Shown here: positions 22,584 through 33,801 of the stretch, piece by piece
Position numbering within the stretch: the stretch's first letter is position 1
Layout: every line of letters begins with the position of its first letter
Source: Apoderus coryli
Lineage: Eukaryota; Arthropoda; Insecta; Coleoptera; Attelabidae
Length of the DNA stretch: 64,000 bases
Assembly: GCA_911728435.2 (NCBI GenBank)
Contig: OU452207.1
Location: 15,091,682-15,155,681, forward strand
Direction: 5' to 3'
Made by a program: the position numbers and the translations under genes
Notes under the pieces: model-generated
Database searches by the model: none
Told to the model about the DNA's origin: nothing
What the model saw: only the letters and a program-made list of their open reading frames with translations

Positions 22584-22795
22584 TGTAATGTATCCTTCAG
22601 ATTCTTTATTATTATTATGGTTTTATTAAAATAATATATCAAATATTATTTATATTTAATGTTCTTTATTTCCCATATATGTACAATACTGAAAACTTAA
22701 AATTTATCGACGCATATTTATTTATACCCACTAGCTATACAAAAAATAAAACTGAAATAGATAACAAATGTTAATACCTAAATCTATTTTAAATA
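22584..22795 (-). repeat. Partial or interrupted 5' LTR of gypsy-2
   Basis: In plus orientation it starts TGTAATGTATCC. No clear CA end appears before the pogo-like element begins at 22798. The few bases after that element (TACTACA at 25749) might be the LTR end, which would mean the pogo element landed inside the LTR; this is a guess. Confidence 0.45.
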
Positions 22796-22797
22796 TA

Positions 22798-25748
22798 AGG
22801 TGAGGTGGGGTAAGTGTGTAATCGGGGCAAGTGTGTAGAACGCCCTTGTCTATGAAGGGTTCTGTAGATCACTAACGTCATCTATGAATATATAGTCTAA
22901 ACATGATTATATACTCTTCTAAAACAGAAAATTGCAAGAAATTTCATTTATAACAACAACATATTATTCAAACGGTCGAGACCAGTTCGTCTTCACTAAC
23001 ACTAGTTAGTATACAATTTATTAATCAGCAGTCATCCTTTTAAACAATTATTCTTTTTGATATTTTTGTGGTGCAATACAATGTAAAGGTAAGAAATACT
23101 TTAACATTATTAATATTTATTTAGTTTTTTTATTATAACCTCAAACTTTTGATTAATAAACATTTGCCCCGGCAAAAAAGCACGATGGGGCAAATGTGTA
23201 GTAAATAGTGTGGACAAGTGTGTAGTATGCTACACATTACCCCTAATTAATTAAAAAGAGAATAATTACGGATTTTAATTGTTTTAGATAATAATGGTGC
23301 GAAATTATAAAAGAATATCAAACAGGGGAAGTACGTACACACCTGAAATATTAGAGAGAGCTTTAGATGAAATTAAAAGAGGCATAATAACTCAATACGC
23401 TGCACATATAAAATACAACATTCCCCAAATGACTCTTAGTTATCACAGAAGAGGCATTCGGGGCAATAAAAGCAAAACAATGGGAAGAAATACGGCCCTT
23501 TCATGTGAAGAGGAGTCTAGACTTGCTGAATGTTTGATAACCATGGAAAAATGGGGTTGGGGATTATCACGTAACGATGTGTTCAATATTGTTCAAAAAT
23601 ATGTCACTATAAACAATATTAAGTCTCCATTTAAGGACGGACGACCTGGTGAAGACTGGTACCTTGGTTTTTCAAAGCGCCATGGTTTATCAATCAAAAA
23701 ACCTCAGTCTGTAGAATATGCTCGGAAAAAGTGTTTAGATCCATTTATAATTAACGAGTATTTCAAGATATTGGATATGCAGCTGAATGTTCTCAATTTA
23801 CGAGATAAACCTAGGCAAATATGGAATCTCGACGAAACTAATTTTTGTCTGGACGCTAGCAAAACCAAAATAGTAGGAAAACGAGGAGCTCCATCATCAA
23901 GGACCACTGCAGGAAGCGGAAGAGAAAATATAACAGTGCTTATGGCTGTAAGTGCTGATGGGTTTAAAGCTCCACCATTGATTGTTTTTAAAGCTAAAAA
24001 CATGTGGAATGACTGGGTTGCCCCGGCAACGGAATCATTTCCTGGAACTACATACGCCGCAACTATCAATGGATGGATGGATTCAAATGTATTTCTTCAG
24101 TATTTTCAAAAAAGCTTATTAAATACATTCGGGCCTGAGCGGCCGGTTCTACTGATATACGACGGTCATGTGTCACACGTTGACGATCGACTAATTACAG
24201 CCGCAAGAGAAAATGGGGTAACAATTCTTAAATTACCTCCTCATTCGTCCCATCTCTTACAACCGCTTGATTTAAGCGTGTTTAAATCGCTGAAAGTTAA
24301 ATGGGAACAGGCGTTGATTGAGTGGCAGAAACATCATGAAGGGAGAAAAATTCCAAAGAAAAAGTTTAGTTCTTTAGTAGGAAAAATATGGACAGAAACA
24401 AATCCGGACATCATATCCAATGGTTTCAAGAAAGCTGGGATTTTTCCTTATGATCCACATGTTGTTACTGAAGAGCACTATGATCCGTTTTTGTTTAAAA
24501 GATACACAGAATATATTACACAGAGAAATAATATTTCACATCTGCCGAATAGTAATGAGCTACTAAATTCTGTGGACAATGATCAGTCGGGTCCTTCGAA
24601 TTCCGATCAAACAGTTCACTCAGATGTAATAAATCAACAAGATAATTCAGTCATCAGTCACCCCAGCTCCTTTGAAGAGTTACTACTGTCTACTGTTAAA
24701 CAGGCAAGTGTCCCAGGAAAAACAAAAAAAAGGAAAGTTGCGTCGGGTGCAGAAGTACTAACATCGGACGAAGTAATGAACCTTTTAACTTTATTGGACG
24801 GAAATATCAAAGTCGCCGGGCGCAAAAGACAGCAAAAAACTTATAACGCGCCACCTGCTGAACAAATTTGTGAAGATGAAATTATGTTTAACGACAGTGA
24901 TGATGATTTAGAGGAAGAGATGAGGGAAGTAGAAGAGTTAGAGAGAAGTATGGTAGAAATAAATAAATCTCTCCAAGATATAGGGAAAGATGATTGGGTG
25001 CTAGTATGTCTTGCAGGGAAAAGAACAAAAAAATATTATGTTGGCCAGGTTATCTGTGCCATTGAAGATGACGAATTAATTGACATAAAGTTTGCTCGAA
25101 AAGTTCCTACTTTAGATCCTTTATCTCTATCAACTTTTTCTTGGAAGTATCCTGAAGAATGCGCTTCTATTAACCGAGATGATATTATACTTACTCTTCC
25201 AAAGCCAAGGTTAATTGGAAGACGAAGCTTGATAAAGTTTGATGTAAATTTTTCTACTTATAATATTGAATAATTTCTTAAAATTTTTATTGTACTCTTG
25301 TTAATCCTTAAAGTCTCTTAAACATAATATCCTTAGGTTTTCACAAGAATTTGATATGTTTTGTTCTACCTTATATTAGTTAAACAATATTTTAATTAAA
25401 ATGCTGTTTTTAATTTCTCAATTAACCTATGTTGTCTTATTTAGTTCCCAATCAAGTTTAACAAACTTGCCCCATTTTCTTTTACACGCATTAGTATAGG
25501 AGATACAAGACGGTTACACACTTGCCCCAAGTTCCTGGGTAAGTGTGTAGTGGTGACTTCGTTAAAGCAAAAAATAAATAAAACCCAAACGCATTTCTTT
25601 TAAACTTTAGCGCTATTATGCTATATTGAGAACATCATAGGGAATAAACGATATCAAGGAAAAAAACGGTTACACCACTATTTTAATTTTTAAAAGCCAA
25701 TACATTAAAACTTTAATATTTTTACTAAACTCTTACCCCACCTCACCT
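22798..25748 (+). mobile_element. Pogo/Tigger-like DNA transposon, complete, TA duplication
   Basis: Ends are AGGTGAGGTGGGGTAAG at 22798 and its complement at 25748, flanked by TA on both sides (22796-22797 and 25749-25750). It contains one uninterrupted 659-codon transposase. Near both ends, copies of GGGGYAARTGTGTA are repeated (see findings). Length, TA target and gene all fit Tc1/mariner superfamily, pogo branch. Confidence 0.9.
23294..25273 (+). CDS. Pogo-like transposase (659 aa, intact)
   Basis: ATG at 23294. Residues of about 15-55 form a psq-type helix-turn-helix, and about 65-135 a CENP-B-type DNA-binding domain (GRPGEDWYLGFSKRHG). The DDE_1 catalytic core shows IWNLDET (D180), LLIYDGHVSH (D290) and LLQPLDLSVF (D326), a DD35D spacing usual for pogo. 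The C-terminal third is acidic, with a basic KTKKRKVASG patch that could be a nuclear signal. It would cut and paste the element at TA sites. There are no stops or frameshifts, so it may be functional; domestication is unlikely because the TIRs are intact. Confidence 0.92.
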   Translation: MVRNYKRISNRGSTYTPEILERALDEIKRGIITQYAAHIKYNIPQMTLSYHRRGIRGNKSKTMGRNTALSCEEESRLAECLITMEKWGWGLSRNDVFNIVQKYVTINNIKSPFKDGRPGEDWYLGFSKRHGLSIKKPQSVEYARKKCLDPFIINEYFKILDMQLNVLNLRDKPRQIWNLDETNFCLDASKTKIVGKRGAPSSRTTAGSGRENITVLMAVSADGFKAPPLIVFKAKNMWNDWVAPATESFPGTTYAATINGWMDSNVFLQYFQKSLLNTFGPERPVLLIYDGHVSHVDDRLITAARENGVTILKLPPHSSHLLQPLDLSVFKSLKVKWEQALIEWQKHHEGRKIPKKKFSSLVGKIWTETNPDIISNGFKKAGIFPYDPHVVTEEHYDPFLFKRYTEYITQRNNISHLPNSNELLNSVDNDQSGPSNSDQTVHSDVINQQDNSVISHPSSFEELLLSTVKQASVPGKTKKRKVASGAEVLTSDEVMNLLTLLDGNIKVAGRKRQQKTYNAPPAEQICEDEIMFNDSDDDLEEEMREVEELERSMVEINKSLQDIGKDDWVLVCLAGKRTKKYYVGQVICAIEDDELIDIKFARKVPTLDPLSLSTFSWKYPEECASINRDDIILTLPKPRLIGRRSLIKFDVNFSTYNIE

Positions 25749-25750
25749 TA

Positions 25751-26651
25751 CTACAATTAGGTACTCAGCTAATTCATAGATGACTGGGCCATGAGCATTA
25801 AAATGTGATTAAACTCATATTTTAGTGTAATTTGATCCCGAATTCCCACATTTCTCGGTACAAGCTCCTCAGCTTACATGCTATTTGCACTCAAGTCCCT
25901 GGAATATCGCTTGTAGACTGTGAAATTGCCCAAAATGTACCATTTTTCATCGAATTGAAGTGATGTTTGGCCTAATTAGTTGTCATAATTATGATTCAAG
26001 ACTTTTACATTTATCTGCCATTCTTCTTATGTGAACAATATTGTTCCGATTATCGACAGATGTTTGGTGGTAGGACCAGATCTGTTACACTCTGTATAGG
26101 TAACAGGCAAGTGAAGCAATAGCCATAGGTACCATTCGAGCTATTTGAATGTCACAACCATTTAAACTTATACATATTTATAGGCAAATAATAACGTCGT
26201 TCCGTGTTCTGTGTCGTATATTTTCTTTTATACCGATATTTTGTCCACAATTTTATCAATAACGTGTTTGCATAGGTATTTACCTAACTAGATATTGCTT
26301 TTTAACTGCCTAGATTCAGCAAAATATCTACTATATAAGTTTATCAAAATAACGTAGTGTACCAGGGCCGTTCCTAGTGGAATATTTTTACCTTAAATGT
26401 AGTGCCGAATTACAGAAAATTTAAATATTAGGTACCTATATACCTAGTTAGACACGCTGGATTTAAATTATATCACGTATCATCTGACTTAACTACCTAT
26501 ATAATTGTTTAATAAGCGAATACATATTTCTTCTTATCAACAAGTATAACACAATATTTATTAGAGCAAAAAGTAGAATATAAACACAATCACTCTTTTT
26601 GATATACCTCGTTTTGAATATCTTTAGAATGTTTGCAGAATACACATATAA
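25751..26651. other. Unannotated spacer
   Basis: AT-rich sequence with several TAGGTACCTA-like words. I see no coding or RNA gene before the tRNA. Confidence 0.4.
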
Positions 26652-26668
26652 GCCTCCGTGGCGCAATT

Positions 26669-26722
<54 letters not shown>

Positions 26723-26725
26723 GCG
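26652..26725 (+). tRNA. tRNA-Asn (anticodon GTT)
   Basis: A complete cloverleaf can be drawn: acceptor GCCTCCG pairs with CGGGGGC (one T-G pair) with discriminator G; the anticodon stem TCGG/CCGA carries the loop CTGTTAA with anticodon GTT; the T stem GGTGG/CCACC encloses TTCAAGC. The internal A box (TGGCGCAATTGG) and B box (GGTTCAAGCCC) are good. There is no intron, and CCA is not encoded, as is normal for eukaryotes. It is the clearest host gene in the window. Confidence 0.96.
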
Positions 26726-26730
26726 ATTTA

Positions 26731-26739
26731 TTTTTTTTT
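26731..26739 (+). terminator. RNA polymerase III terminator
   Basis: Nine T in a row five bases after the tRNA-Asn end. Confidence 0.85.
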
Positions 26740-27210
26740 GAATTAGTCACGTGAGTCGATATGGAATAATATGTACTAAGTTGTTACTGTGAAATAACAA
26801 ATATATGGCAGTGAATACGTTAATTATTTAAAAAAAAAATCTTATTTTTTAAATAATATTACAGACACAAATAATGTTCAGAAGAGAAAAGTTTAAAAAA
26901 AAATAAAATCAAAAAAATATAATAAGTCAAAAAATAAAAGATGATATTTATTTTTGATATCTATCTATCTTTGATACCTAAAAATGATAAAACCAGAAAA
27001 AAAGAACCAGCATATTAAAAGTGTCATCCCAGTAAACACACATACGTTTATTTAACGTTTATCATTACAAAACACCTTTTCAAAAAAAGGTACATTAAAT
27101 ACGTACATTTTACTTTTATATGTCGCGCTTTTTCACGTTACAGAACACTAATAACGAAACGTTAGTTAAATGGTTTAAGAAAACGTGTATTGAACGTATT
27201 ATAAAAAAAA

Positions 27211-28260
27211 ATGGCGACTAGTAAAGGTAGTGTATCTGCCGGTCCGTGTAAAAGATGTAAAACAAATGCCCAATCGGGCCTACAATGTGTAAAATGTGGT
27301 ATAGTTTCTCACATTAGTTGTGTAAGATTACTTAAAGACATTATATCACTTGAAAATGGTGAAATAGACTGTTGTTCGGGTATAAACACAAAATATACTC
27401 TTGGAGATACTGAAAGTGTAAACAGTGATTCGGACACAGACCACGTTCTGGATAGAACTGTATACGACGTAAGTGCTAAAAGTAATCAATCAAACGACAG
27501 GAAACAGTATGACGCAATGCGAACTAATCAACATCTGTTATCTGAAAACACTCTCCTCAAAAAGCTTGTTGACGAGATGGAAGAAAAGAATGTTCTATTA
27601 AGAGAACGTATTCTCTATCTGGAGGCGCAGTTAGTGGACTCCAATAAAACCGTACATATTAGTAAACGTCCTCCTGTTCCAGGAAACAGTTCACGTAACA
27701 CAAAAAAAAAGTGTGAAAATAATAACAACAGCAGTAATAATAGTGAAAATAACGTGCTAGCGACATCTACTAGTAAATTAGTAAACTCGCCAAATAAAAT
27801 AATAAACAATAAAAAGAACCCACCATTTTCTAAAAATGATTTAAGGGAAACTAAAATAAATAATAAGCCTAATATCAATACACAGGTACTAGATAGCGGT
27901 AGCGGCGATAAGCCTGATAGCATGAATACTGCCGATGATATGGATAGAAATAAACAAAAAAACGAACCCTTTATCAAAGTCGTGAATAAAAGAAATAGAC
28001 GAAACAAAAATAAACCAATAGTGGGTGATCTTGAAAGCTCCGAGTATATACCTATTAAATCAATGCCTAAACTTTCTTTTCTACACGTATTTAAATTGTA
28101 TCCATCTACAACGGCGGATGAGTTGAATAAATATCTTCAACCTTTCTTTCCGGAGGTGAAGTGTGAGAAACTGAACTCTATGTATCCTGACTACTATTCG
28201 TCCTTTAAAGTGACTGTTGAGGACGCTAGTATGAATGATGCATTGAACCCAAAGATTTAG
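27211..28260 (+). CDS. LINE-2 ORF1 protein with PHD-like zinc finger
   Basis: ATG at 27211, 349 codons. Residues of about 13-55 have CKRCKTNAQSGLQCVKCGIVSHISC, a PHD/FYVE-like cysteine pattern found in CR1-group ORF1 proteins. A coiled-coil follows (about 105-145, LLKKLVDEMEEKNVLLRERI), then an Asn/Lys-rich low-complexity region and a C-terminal RRM-like FLHVFKLYPSTTADELNKYL. It probably binds the element's RNA. The stop at 28258 may be premature: the neighbouring frame continues through LWQPFFSQKEKDSN, suggesting a one-base shift near the end. Confidence 0.7.
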   Translation: MATSKGSVSAGPCKRCKTNAQSGLQCVKCGIVSHISCVRLLKDIISLENGEIDCCSGINTKYTLGDTESVNSDSDTDHVLDRTVYDVSAKSNQSNDRKQYDAMRTNQHLLSENTLLKKLVDEMEEKNVLLRERILYLEAQLVDSNKTVHISKRPPVPGNSSRNTKKKCENNNNSSNNSENNVLATSTSKLVNSPNKIINNKKNPPFSKNDLRETKINNKPNINTQVLDSGSGDKPDSMNTADDMDRNKQKNEPFIKVVNKRNRRNKNKPIVGDLESSEYIPIKSMPKLSFLHVFKLYPSTTADELNKYLQPFFPEVKCEKLNSMYPDYYSSFKVTVEDASMNDALNPKI

Positions 28261-28271
28261 CCAAAAGGAGC

Positions 28272-31037
28272 TTGTGGCAACCGTTTTTTTCACAAAAAGA
28301 AAAGGACAGTAATGACACAGTAGCTGTGAATTGTAACGAGATTAAAAATAGGTCTGGTAAGCTAAGCATCTTCCATATAAACATTCAATGTTTATCTACT
28401 AAAATTGAAGAAATATCGTTGTTTGCTAATAAATATCAATTTCATATTTTGTGTTTGTCAGAACATTGGCAATCGAAGGAAAACTTGAAACTCATTAAAA
28501 TTCAAAATTATCAGTTACTCACCCATTTTTGTCGATCAAACAGAAGGAATGGGGGGGTCTGTATCTATGCTAGAAATACCATAAAATATAAAATTCTAGA
28601 CTTGTCTCGATTTTGTTTAGAGATGCACGCAGAGTTCTGTGGTGTTTTGATAGAGTTACTTGGGGTCGTGGTTGTGACGGTCTATAGATCCTGTTCTGAG
28701 GGAAATTTTGATCTGTTTTTGTTCAACCTGGAGGGTCTATTGGTTCACTTATATGCGACTGGTCACAGGATTGTAATACTTGGAGATATGAATGTGGATT
28801 TCCTAGGGCAGTGTAATAATCTAACTAATCTAAAAATATTATTGAGTTCTTTTGGTATAGGGACAATAATATCTGATTACACTAGAGTAAGTTTAACTTC
28901 TAGAACTTGCATTGATAATATATTGACTGATCTTAGTGAAACGAGATATCGATTTGGTGTTATCGAGGCATCTCTCTCTGATCATATGGGTCAATACATG
29001 TTTATTTCTGATTTAAGAGAGCACCAGCCATGTGTTTGGACTAGGAGGATCTCCCATGGAGGTATCTCTCGGCTTAGGGCTGCATTGGGGTTGATAGACT
29101 GGGATATGGTTATGAACCTTTCGGTTGAGGAACCTTGTAACTTTTTCATCTCGTATAAATTCAGTATTCCCGCTGAGAAGAAGTCGTGTAAATGATGAGT
29201 GTCCTGTTAATTGGATAAGTAAGGATCTTGTAAAGAAGCATGATTTTCTTGAAGCATTGAAAACCATAAATCACCGGACAAATGATGCAGATGGCTACGC
29301 ACTTTATAAAGCCTTGTCATCTGACTATAAAAAATCACTAACAAATGCAAAAAGAAATGCTTATGAAAGTCAGGTACTTAAATCTAAGAATATTGCTAGA
29401 GACTGTTGGCGAATCGTTCACTACGAAAGCAATAAAAATCAACACCAAAACACGAATTCTATTCTGTCGGCTGAGTGCTTGAATAACTTTTTCGCTACTA
29501 TTGCGCAGCATGTCATTGAGTCCCTTCCGAGGGTTTCTTATGAGAGTGTGAACTTGCTGGGACCATTATCTCAGTCGAGTGCTTCTTTTTTTCTCCATCC
29601 TGTGACTGAGGGTGACGTATCTGATGCTATAAAATCCCTAAAAAATTCTTATTATTTTGATGTTCATAATATGAATAGTCCAATTTTGAAACAGGTATTT
29701 GACTTGTTTCTTCCCCAACTAACAAATTTTATAAATAAGTGCTTTGAGGAGGGACAGTTTCCGGACTCACTTAAATTAAGTAGGGTCACACCTATCTTGA
29801 AGAAAGGCAGTCCAAATGAGACAAGTAATTACAGACCAATTTCCATTATCCCTATCATAGGCAAAGTAATTGAAGTGCTTTTAATAAAACAATTGATTCA
29901 ATTTTTTGAGAACAATAATTTCCATTTCCCAATATGCTTTCAGGTGTAAAAAGTCCACGACGAAGGCTGTTATGAGGGTTGTGGGGGACATAGTTACATG
30001 TCTTGAGGAAGGGTCCTCATGCGCATTGTCACTCTGTGATCTGACAAAGGCTGCGTCTCTCACACCATTCTCTTGGATAAACTCAGGCACTACGGGGTTA
30101 GGGGTGTTCCCTTATCTCTCATTGAAAGCTACTTAAAAAGCCGACAGCAAAGGGTTTGCTTTCAGGATTCCACTTCAGGCGTAAGGGTAGTATCCCATGG
30201 AGTGCCACAGGGGTCGGTTCTAGGACCACTTCTCTTTATCGTTTACATAAATGATCTATGTTATTATATGAACCCTGTTAAATTGACTATGTTTGCGGAT
30301 GATACTAGCATTGTTACTAATGCTAGAACACTCGATCAGTTGCATCATATCACAGAGCAGACCTTGAAAAATGCTGAGCAGTGGTTTGCTGCCAATCACC
30401 TGCAACTAAATAATAGTAAAACCCAACAATTAATTATTTCAAACAACAAAAACGCAACGAAGGGTAAATCAGTAACTCTTCTTGGTGTGGTGATTGATGA
30501 TTCTCTTAGCTGGTCTGATCATGTTGACACATTGGCTGTCAAACTCTCTAGATTGGTCTTTTTGATCCGTAGATTGTCTGTTCTTATTGACTTTGAGTGT
30601 TTGAGGATGTGTTACTTTTCTCTGTTTCATAGTCATTTAAATTATGCTGCCATTGTCTGGGGAAATAGCCCCCATTCTTTCAAGGTTAGGTAGGCTATCG
30701 AGAACACTGCCGTCCTCTTTTTATTCGATTCGGTGTTCTGCCCCTGAGTTGTGTGTACATCCTGGCAACTCTAACGGAGATTCATTCTAATGTGAATAAT
30801 ATTGAAAGGAGCTCGGATTGTCACAGCTACGATACCCGAAATAGGAACGATTTGAGGCCATCCTATTATAGACTAACCAAGGCAATAAAAAACACACTGA
30901 ATTTACATTTATATAACTTGTTGCCTGCCCAGGTCAGGGCGTTGCGTGCTAGACCTTTTCAATTTACAGTTTTGGCGTTTTTGCAAAGATACTGTTTCTA
31001 TACCATTGATGAGTATATGAAAACACCTTTCACTTAA
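28272..31037 (+). pseudogene. LINE-2 ORF2: endonuclease and reverse transcriptase, frameshifted
   Basis: The apurinic-type endonuclease comes first (IFHINIQCLSTK, LCLSEHW, ILGDMNVDF, SLSDH at the end). The RT then lies in frames 29125-29949 and 30073-30693 (RVTPILKKGSPNETSNYRPISI, HGVPQGSVLGPLL, MFADDTSIV), with a C-terminal piece at 30753-31037. Between 29940 and 30075 the AFD-type block is out of frame. At least three frame breaks; the active-site box reads FADD. No intact protein can be made from this copy. Confidence 0.8.
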
Positions 31038-31275
31038 TGGATGCTTAGCGGATCCAGACTTCTATGTACATTGTAGTACTTGTTCGTGTTATGTAGTGTT
31101 TGTTATTTAAGTTTGTTTTTTACAATGTATTTGCTAAAATTTTTATATATGTCATTTATTTTTACATGATGAAATGTACTTTTTTTGTTGACGCAGCTTT
31201 GTAGAAAAATGTAAATTGTTCTAAGGCTAAATAAATAAATAAATAAATATTTATGTATATTTATGTATATATATT

Positions 31276-31488
31276 CAACGGTGAAATCAAACGTTACTAA
31301 AACGGTTCTAAAATACGTTAATAATACGATTACACAAACGTTAATTCTTAGCTTTTAAAAAACGCCAAATGCATGTATTAGATATACATGCATTTATCGT
31401 TTTCTAAAAGCTAATAATTAACGTTTGTGTAATCGTATTAATTACGCATTTTAGTAACGTTTAAATCACGTTTGATTTTACGTTATTT
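31276..31488. repeat. Foldback (long hairpin) element
   Basis: Left arm (about 31290-31379) and right arm (about 31385-31475) are reverse complements with few mismatches, sharing CGTTACTAAAA, ACGATTACACAAACGTTAAT and AAATGCATGTAT. Only a few bases separate them. The match extends outward with ATCAAACG on both sides. There is no coding content; probably a MITE or foldback element abutting the LINE-2 tail. Confidence 0.75.
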
Positions 31489-32229
31489 AATGTTGCTTAT
31501 ATATATTTTTGTAACGTGAAATATACGTTGATAAAATGTATCGAATAAATCAATAAAACTACCAGATTTCCATTGTTGGGTTGGTACAAAAGTTTGATGA
31601 AAAAATAATGCCCTTTTTGTTAAATAGTTAAACCAAAAAATATAAACATTTGGGTGTTTTTGGTGTTTTTTAATATTAAATATTGTGGTCAAATATAACT
31701 TAACAATTATACGATACAATAATGCACGTTTCGGCCAACTATGCCGCTTTCGCCGAAACTTACGTTGTATCGAATAATTTTGTAATTTCTTTTTGACAAT
31801 ATTTTTATATAAAAATATTGAATAACACAAAAAACAAACGGATTTTTTATTTGTTTTTAATATATTTACAACCAACAATCCAACTTTTTGGTTTAACGAT
31901 TTAGGATATTGGAGACATACTTTTAGCATCGAACCTTGTTCGTTACTTTATTAGGATAAAAACACTTTACATATTTTGTTGTATATAATTATAACAAAAT
32001 GTTTTAGAATCATCACTAATGTAAAACGTAAGATAACAAATTGTCTATAAATATGTAATTTATTCTAAACATAGGAACATTTTTGTAATAACAAATAGAA
32101 AGTTAAATTAAGCAACAAATAATTCGTTCATATATTAAGAAGAATAAAATACAGAATTATGCTTAAATTTTGACTACTTCTTAACCGCTTACGAATTTTA
32201 ATTAATTTAAAAAATCAATAAATCTTAAA
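31489..32229. other. AT-rich spacer
   Basis: A minus-strand open frame (31483-31929) has no convincing family signature. Nothing else is seen. Confidence 0.4.
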
Positions 32230-32923
32230 TCTAATTTATTTTATTTATTTATTTATTTGAGATACTGCCCAGACAGACGAATCCAATTAAAGGGCAGGAA
32301 AAAAATACATATATATGTACATTACAAACATAAAAAAACAAATATTATAATTTAATTAGTACTCTACTAAAAACTTAAAATTAACTTCTCAAAATTATTT
32401 TCCTAATGAACGATAATTTAGTGTTAAACAAATCAAACAGAACACATTGTAAATAAACGAGAATGCAGCAACAAATTTGTGCGCGCTCCCGACAAATAAA
32501 AAATAGAGTTAATGTTACGTGTGCGTATACTTGGTGCATAGAAAGGAATCATTGCTAAAAGTTCCGGACAATCAATCATTCCATTCAAAATTTTAAAAAG
32601 TAAAACAAAAGCAGAAAACTCCCTACGTTTGCTCAAAGAAATTAAATTAAAACGACTCAACAAAGTGTCCTGAGGAAATCCAATGACTGGGTAAGTCCCA
32701 TCACAGCGAAGCCACAGAAACTTAACAAAACGACGCTGAATCCTTTCAATATTTGTGGAATGTATATCATAAACAGGATTCTATACCACAGAGACATACT
32801 CCAGCTTAGACCTCACAAATGCATTAAATAGGGTAATGAGCGTTTGCGGGGACTTAAATTCCCTTGAGTTACGCACAATAAAACCAAGAGATTTAAAGGA
32901 TGCTGAAATAACGTTATTATAAT
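32230..32923 (-). pseudogene. LINE-5, 3' part: RT C-terminus and tail
   Basis: On the minus strand the sequence from 32923 reads NNVISASFKSLGFIVRNS, FVRSKLEYVSVV, RFVKFLWLRCDG and LISLSKRREFSAFVLLFKILNG, the usual C-terminal region of jockey-like RTs. It continues the frame broken at 37253 by LINE-4. One in-frame TAG replaces the expected Trp after YVSVV (about 32780). The element ends in AAATAAATAAAT repeats (32235-32262 region). Confidence 0.8.
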
Positions 32924-33126
32924 AGGAGTAGAAGCCATGAACGGGTGAAGTTCGGTCGCTCCGCATATAGTCAGTGTATAGGTATATTCGTGTGTTTGTA
33001 TATGCGGGTGGTGGGAGTTTTTATGTTCTACGGGGTGCATACCTAATCTTGTGATATTCGAATATTTGCTGTGTATTTACGTATATTTACGGTGTGTTTT
33101 TGTTCTTTCTATTTACTTTTTCTGAA

Positions 33127-33801
33127 ATGACTTCTAAGAACAAAATCTTAAGAAGTAACTCAAACTCCGGTGATGAAGACATGGAAAGATTGATTAGCCA
33201 GGTTTGCCAGAATTTTGTTGGTAAACTACAGTCAGTTATTGAAGACAGGTTTTCTAAAATGGAAGATAAATTTGGTGATTTGTTGGATGCTGTTAAAGGT
33301 TTAGAAACAAAAACCTCAAATAATATCCGGTCTATACAACACCTGGAAATGAAGGTAAATAGTCTTGATCAGTACATTAGGCGTAATACTTTGAGGTTTC
33401 ATGGCATTATGGAGACAGATCAAGAAAATACGAGTGAAACTTTAGTACGATTTATAAAACAAACTTTAAAGATCGAATGTGTATCTCAGGATATCGAATC
33501 AGCATACAGGGCTGGAAAAGTCAATGAAAGTGGTGGTAAGCCCAGGGTGATTGCTGCTAATTTCGTGCATAACTTCAAAAGAAATGAGGTTTTTGGTGGC
33601 AAGAAAATACTTAGGAACACAGATACTTCCATATTTGAGGAACTAACGCTCTATAAATATAATATTCTAAAAGCTGGAAAGAAAAGGTATGGAAATAACA
33701 AGGTGTGGTCTTGGAATGGAAACATATGGAAGTGGGATGACACTATGAAGAAGCGAAGTCGTATTGATGCGGATAATTTAATGAATAGTACACCATTCTA
33801 G
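33127..33801 (+). CDS. LINE-4 ORF1 protein (coiled coil plus RRM, L1-ORF1-like)
   Basis: I choose the ATG at 33127 (MTSKNKILRS); upstream codons encode a hydrophobic leader with no ATG. Residues of about 15-95 form a coiled coil, and the motif LDQYIRRNTLRFHGI marks the start of the RRM-type RNA-binding domain (Transposase_22/L1 ORF1 style), followed by IESAYRAGK. The C-terminus is basic (KKRSRID). It would trimerise on element RNA. There are no stops, and its sequence resembles the ORF1 remnant at 56440-57050. Confidence 0.78.
   Translation: MTSKNKILRSNSNSGDEDMERLISQVCQNFVGKLQSVIEDRFSKMEDKFGDLLDAVKGLETKTSNNIRSIQHLEMKVNSLDQYIRRNTLRFHGIMETDQENTSETLVRFIKQTLKIECVSQDIESAYRAGKVNESGGKPRVIAANFVHNFKRNEVFGGKKILRNTDTSIFEELTLYKYNILKAGKKRYGNNKVWSWNGNIWKWDDTMKKRSRIDADNLMNSTPF

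Larger units (their letters stand above)
20043..22797 (-). mobile_element. Gypsy-2: decayed Ty3/gypsy element, 3' truncated
   Basis: On the minus strand: LTR (from 22584 rightwards), primer-binding site, gag, protease, RT, and RNase H cut off after LVSIFGK at 20043 by the LINE-1 tail. Integrase and 3' LTR are absent. The coding region has at least three frame breaks. It is related to gypsy-1 but clearly a different family. Confidence 0.8.
27031..31256 (+). mobile_element. LINE-2: two-ORF non-LTR retrotransposon (CR1-group-like)
   Basis: An ORF1 with a PHD-like zinc finger is followed by an endonuclease-RT ORF2 and a 3' tail of AAATAAATAAAT repeats (31230-31250). This order and the tetranucleotide tail fit the CR1/Daphne/Crack group. 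The 5' border is uncertain (about 27031). ORF2 is broken into several frames. Confidence 0.7.

Noticed and set aside
27031..27210. Idea that AACGTT-rich sequence before LINE-2 ORF1 is one arm of the foldback at 31276-31488
   Set aside because: Similarity is limited to short AT-rich words; no extended match by eye.
31483..31929. 148-codon minus frame resembling a DUF4817 helix-turn-helix (QRKFRRKRHSWP)
   Set aside because: Resemblance is weak, no catalytic domain follows, and composition is Lys/Ile/Phe-rich AT translation.
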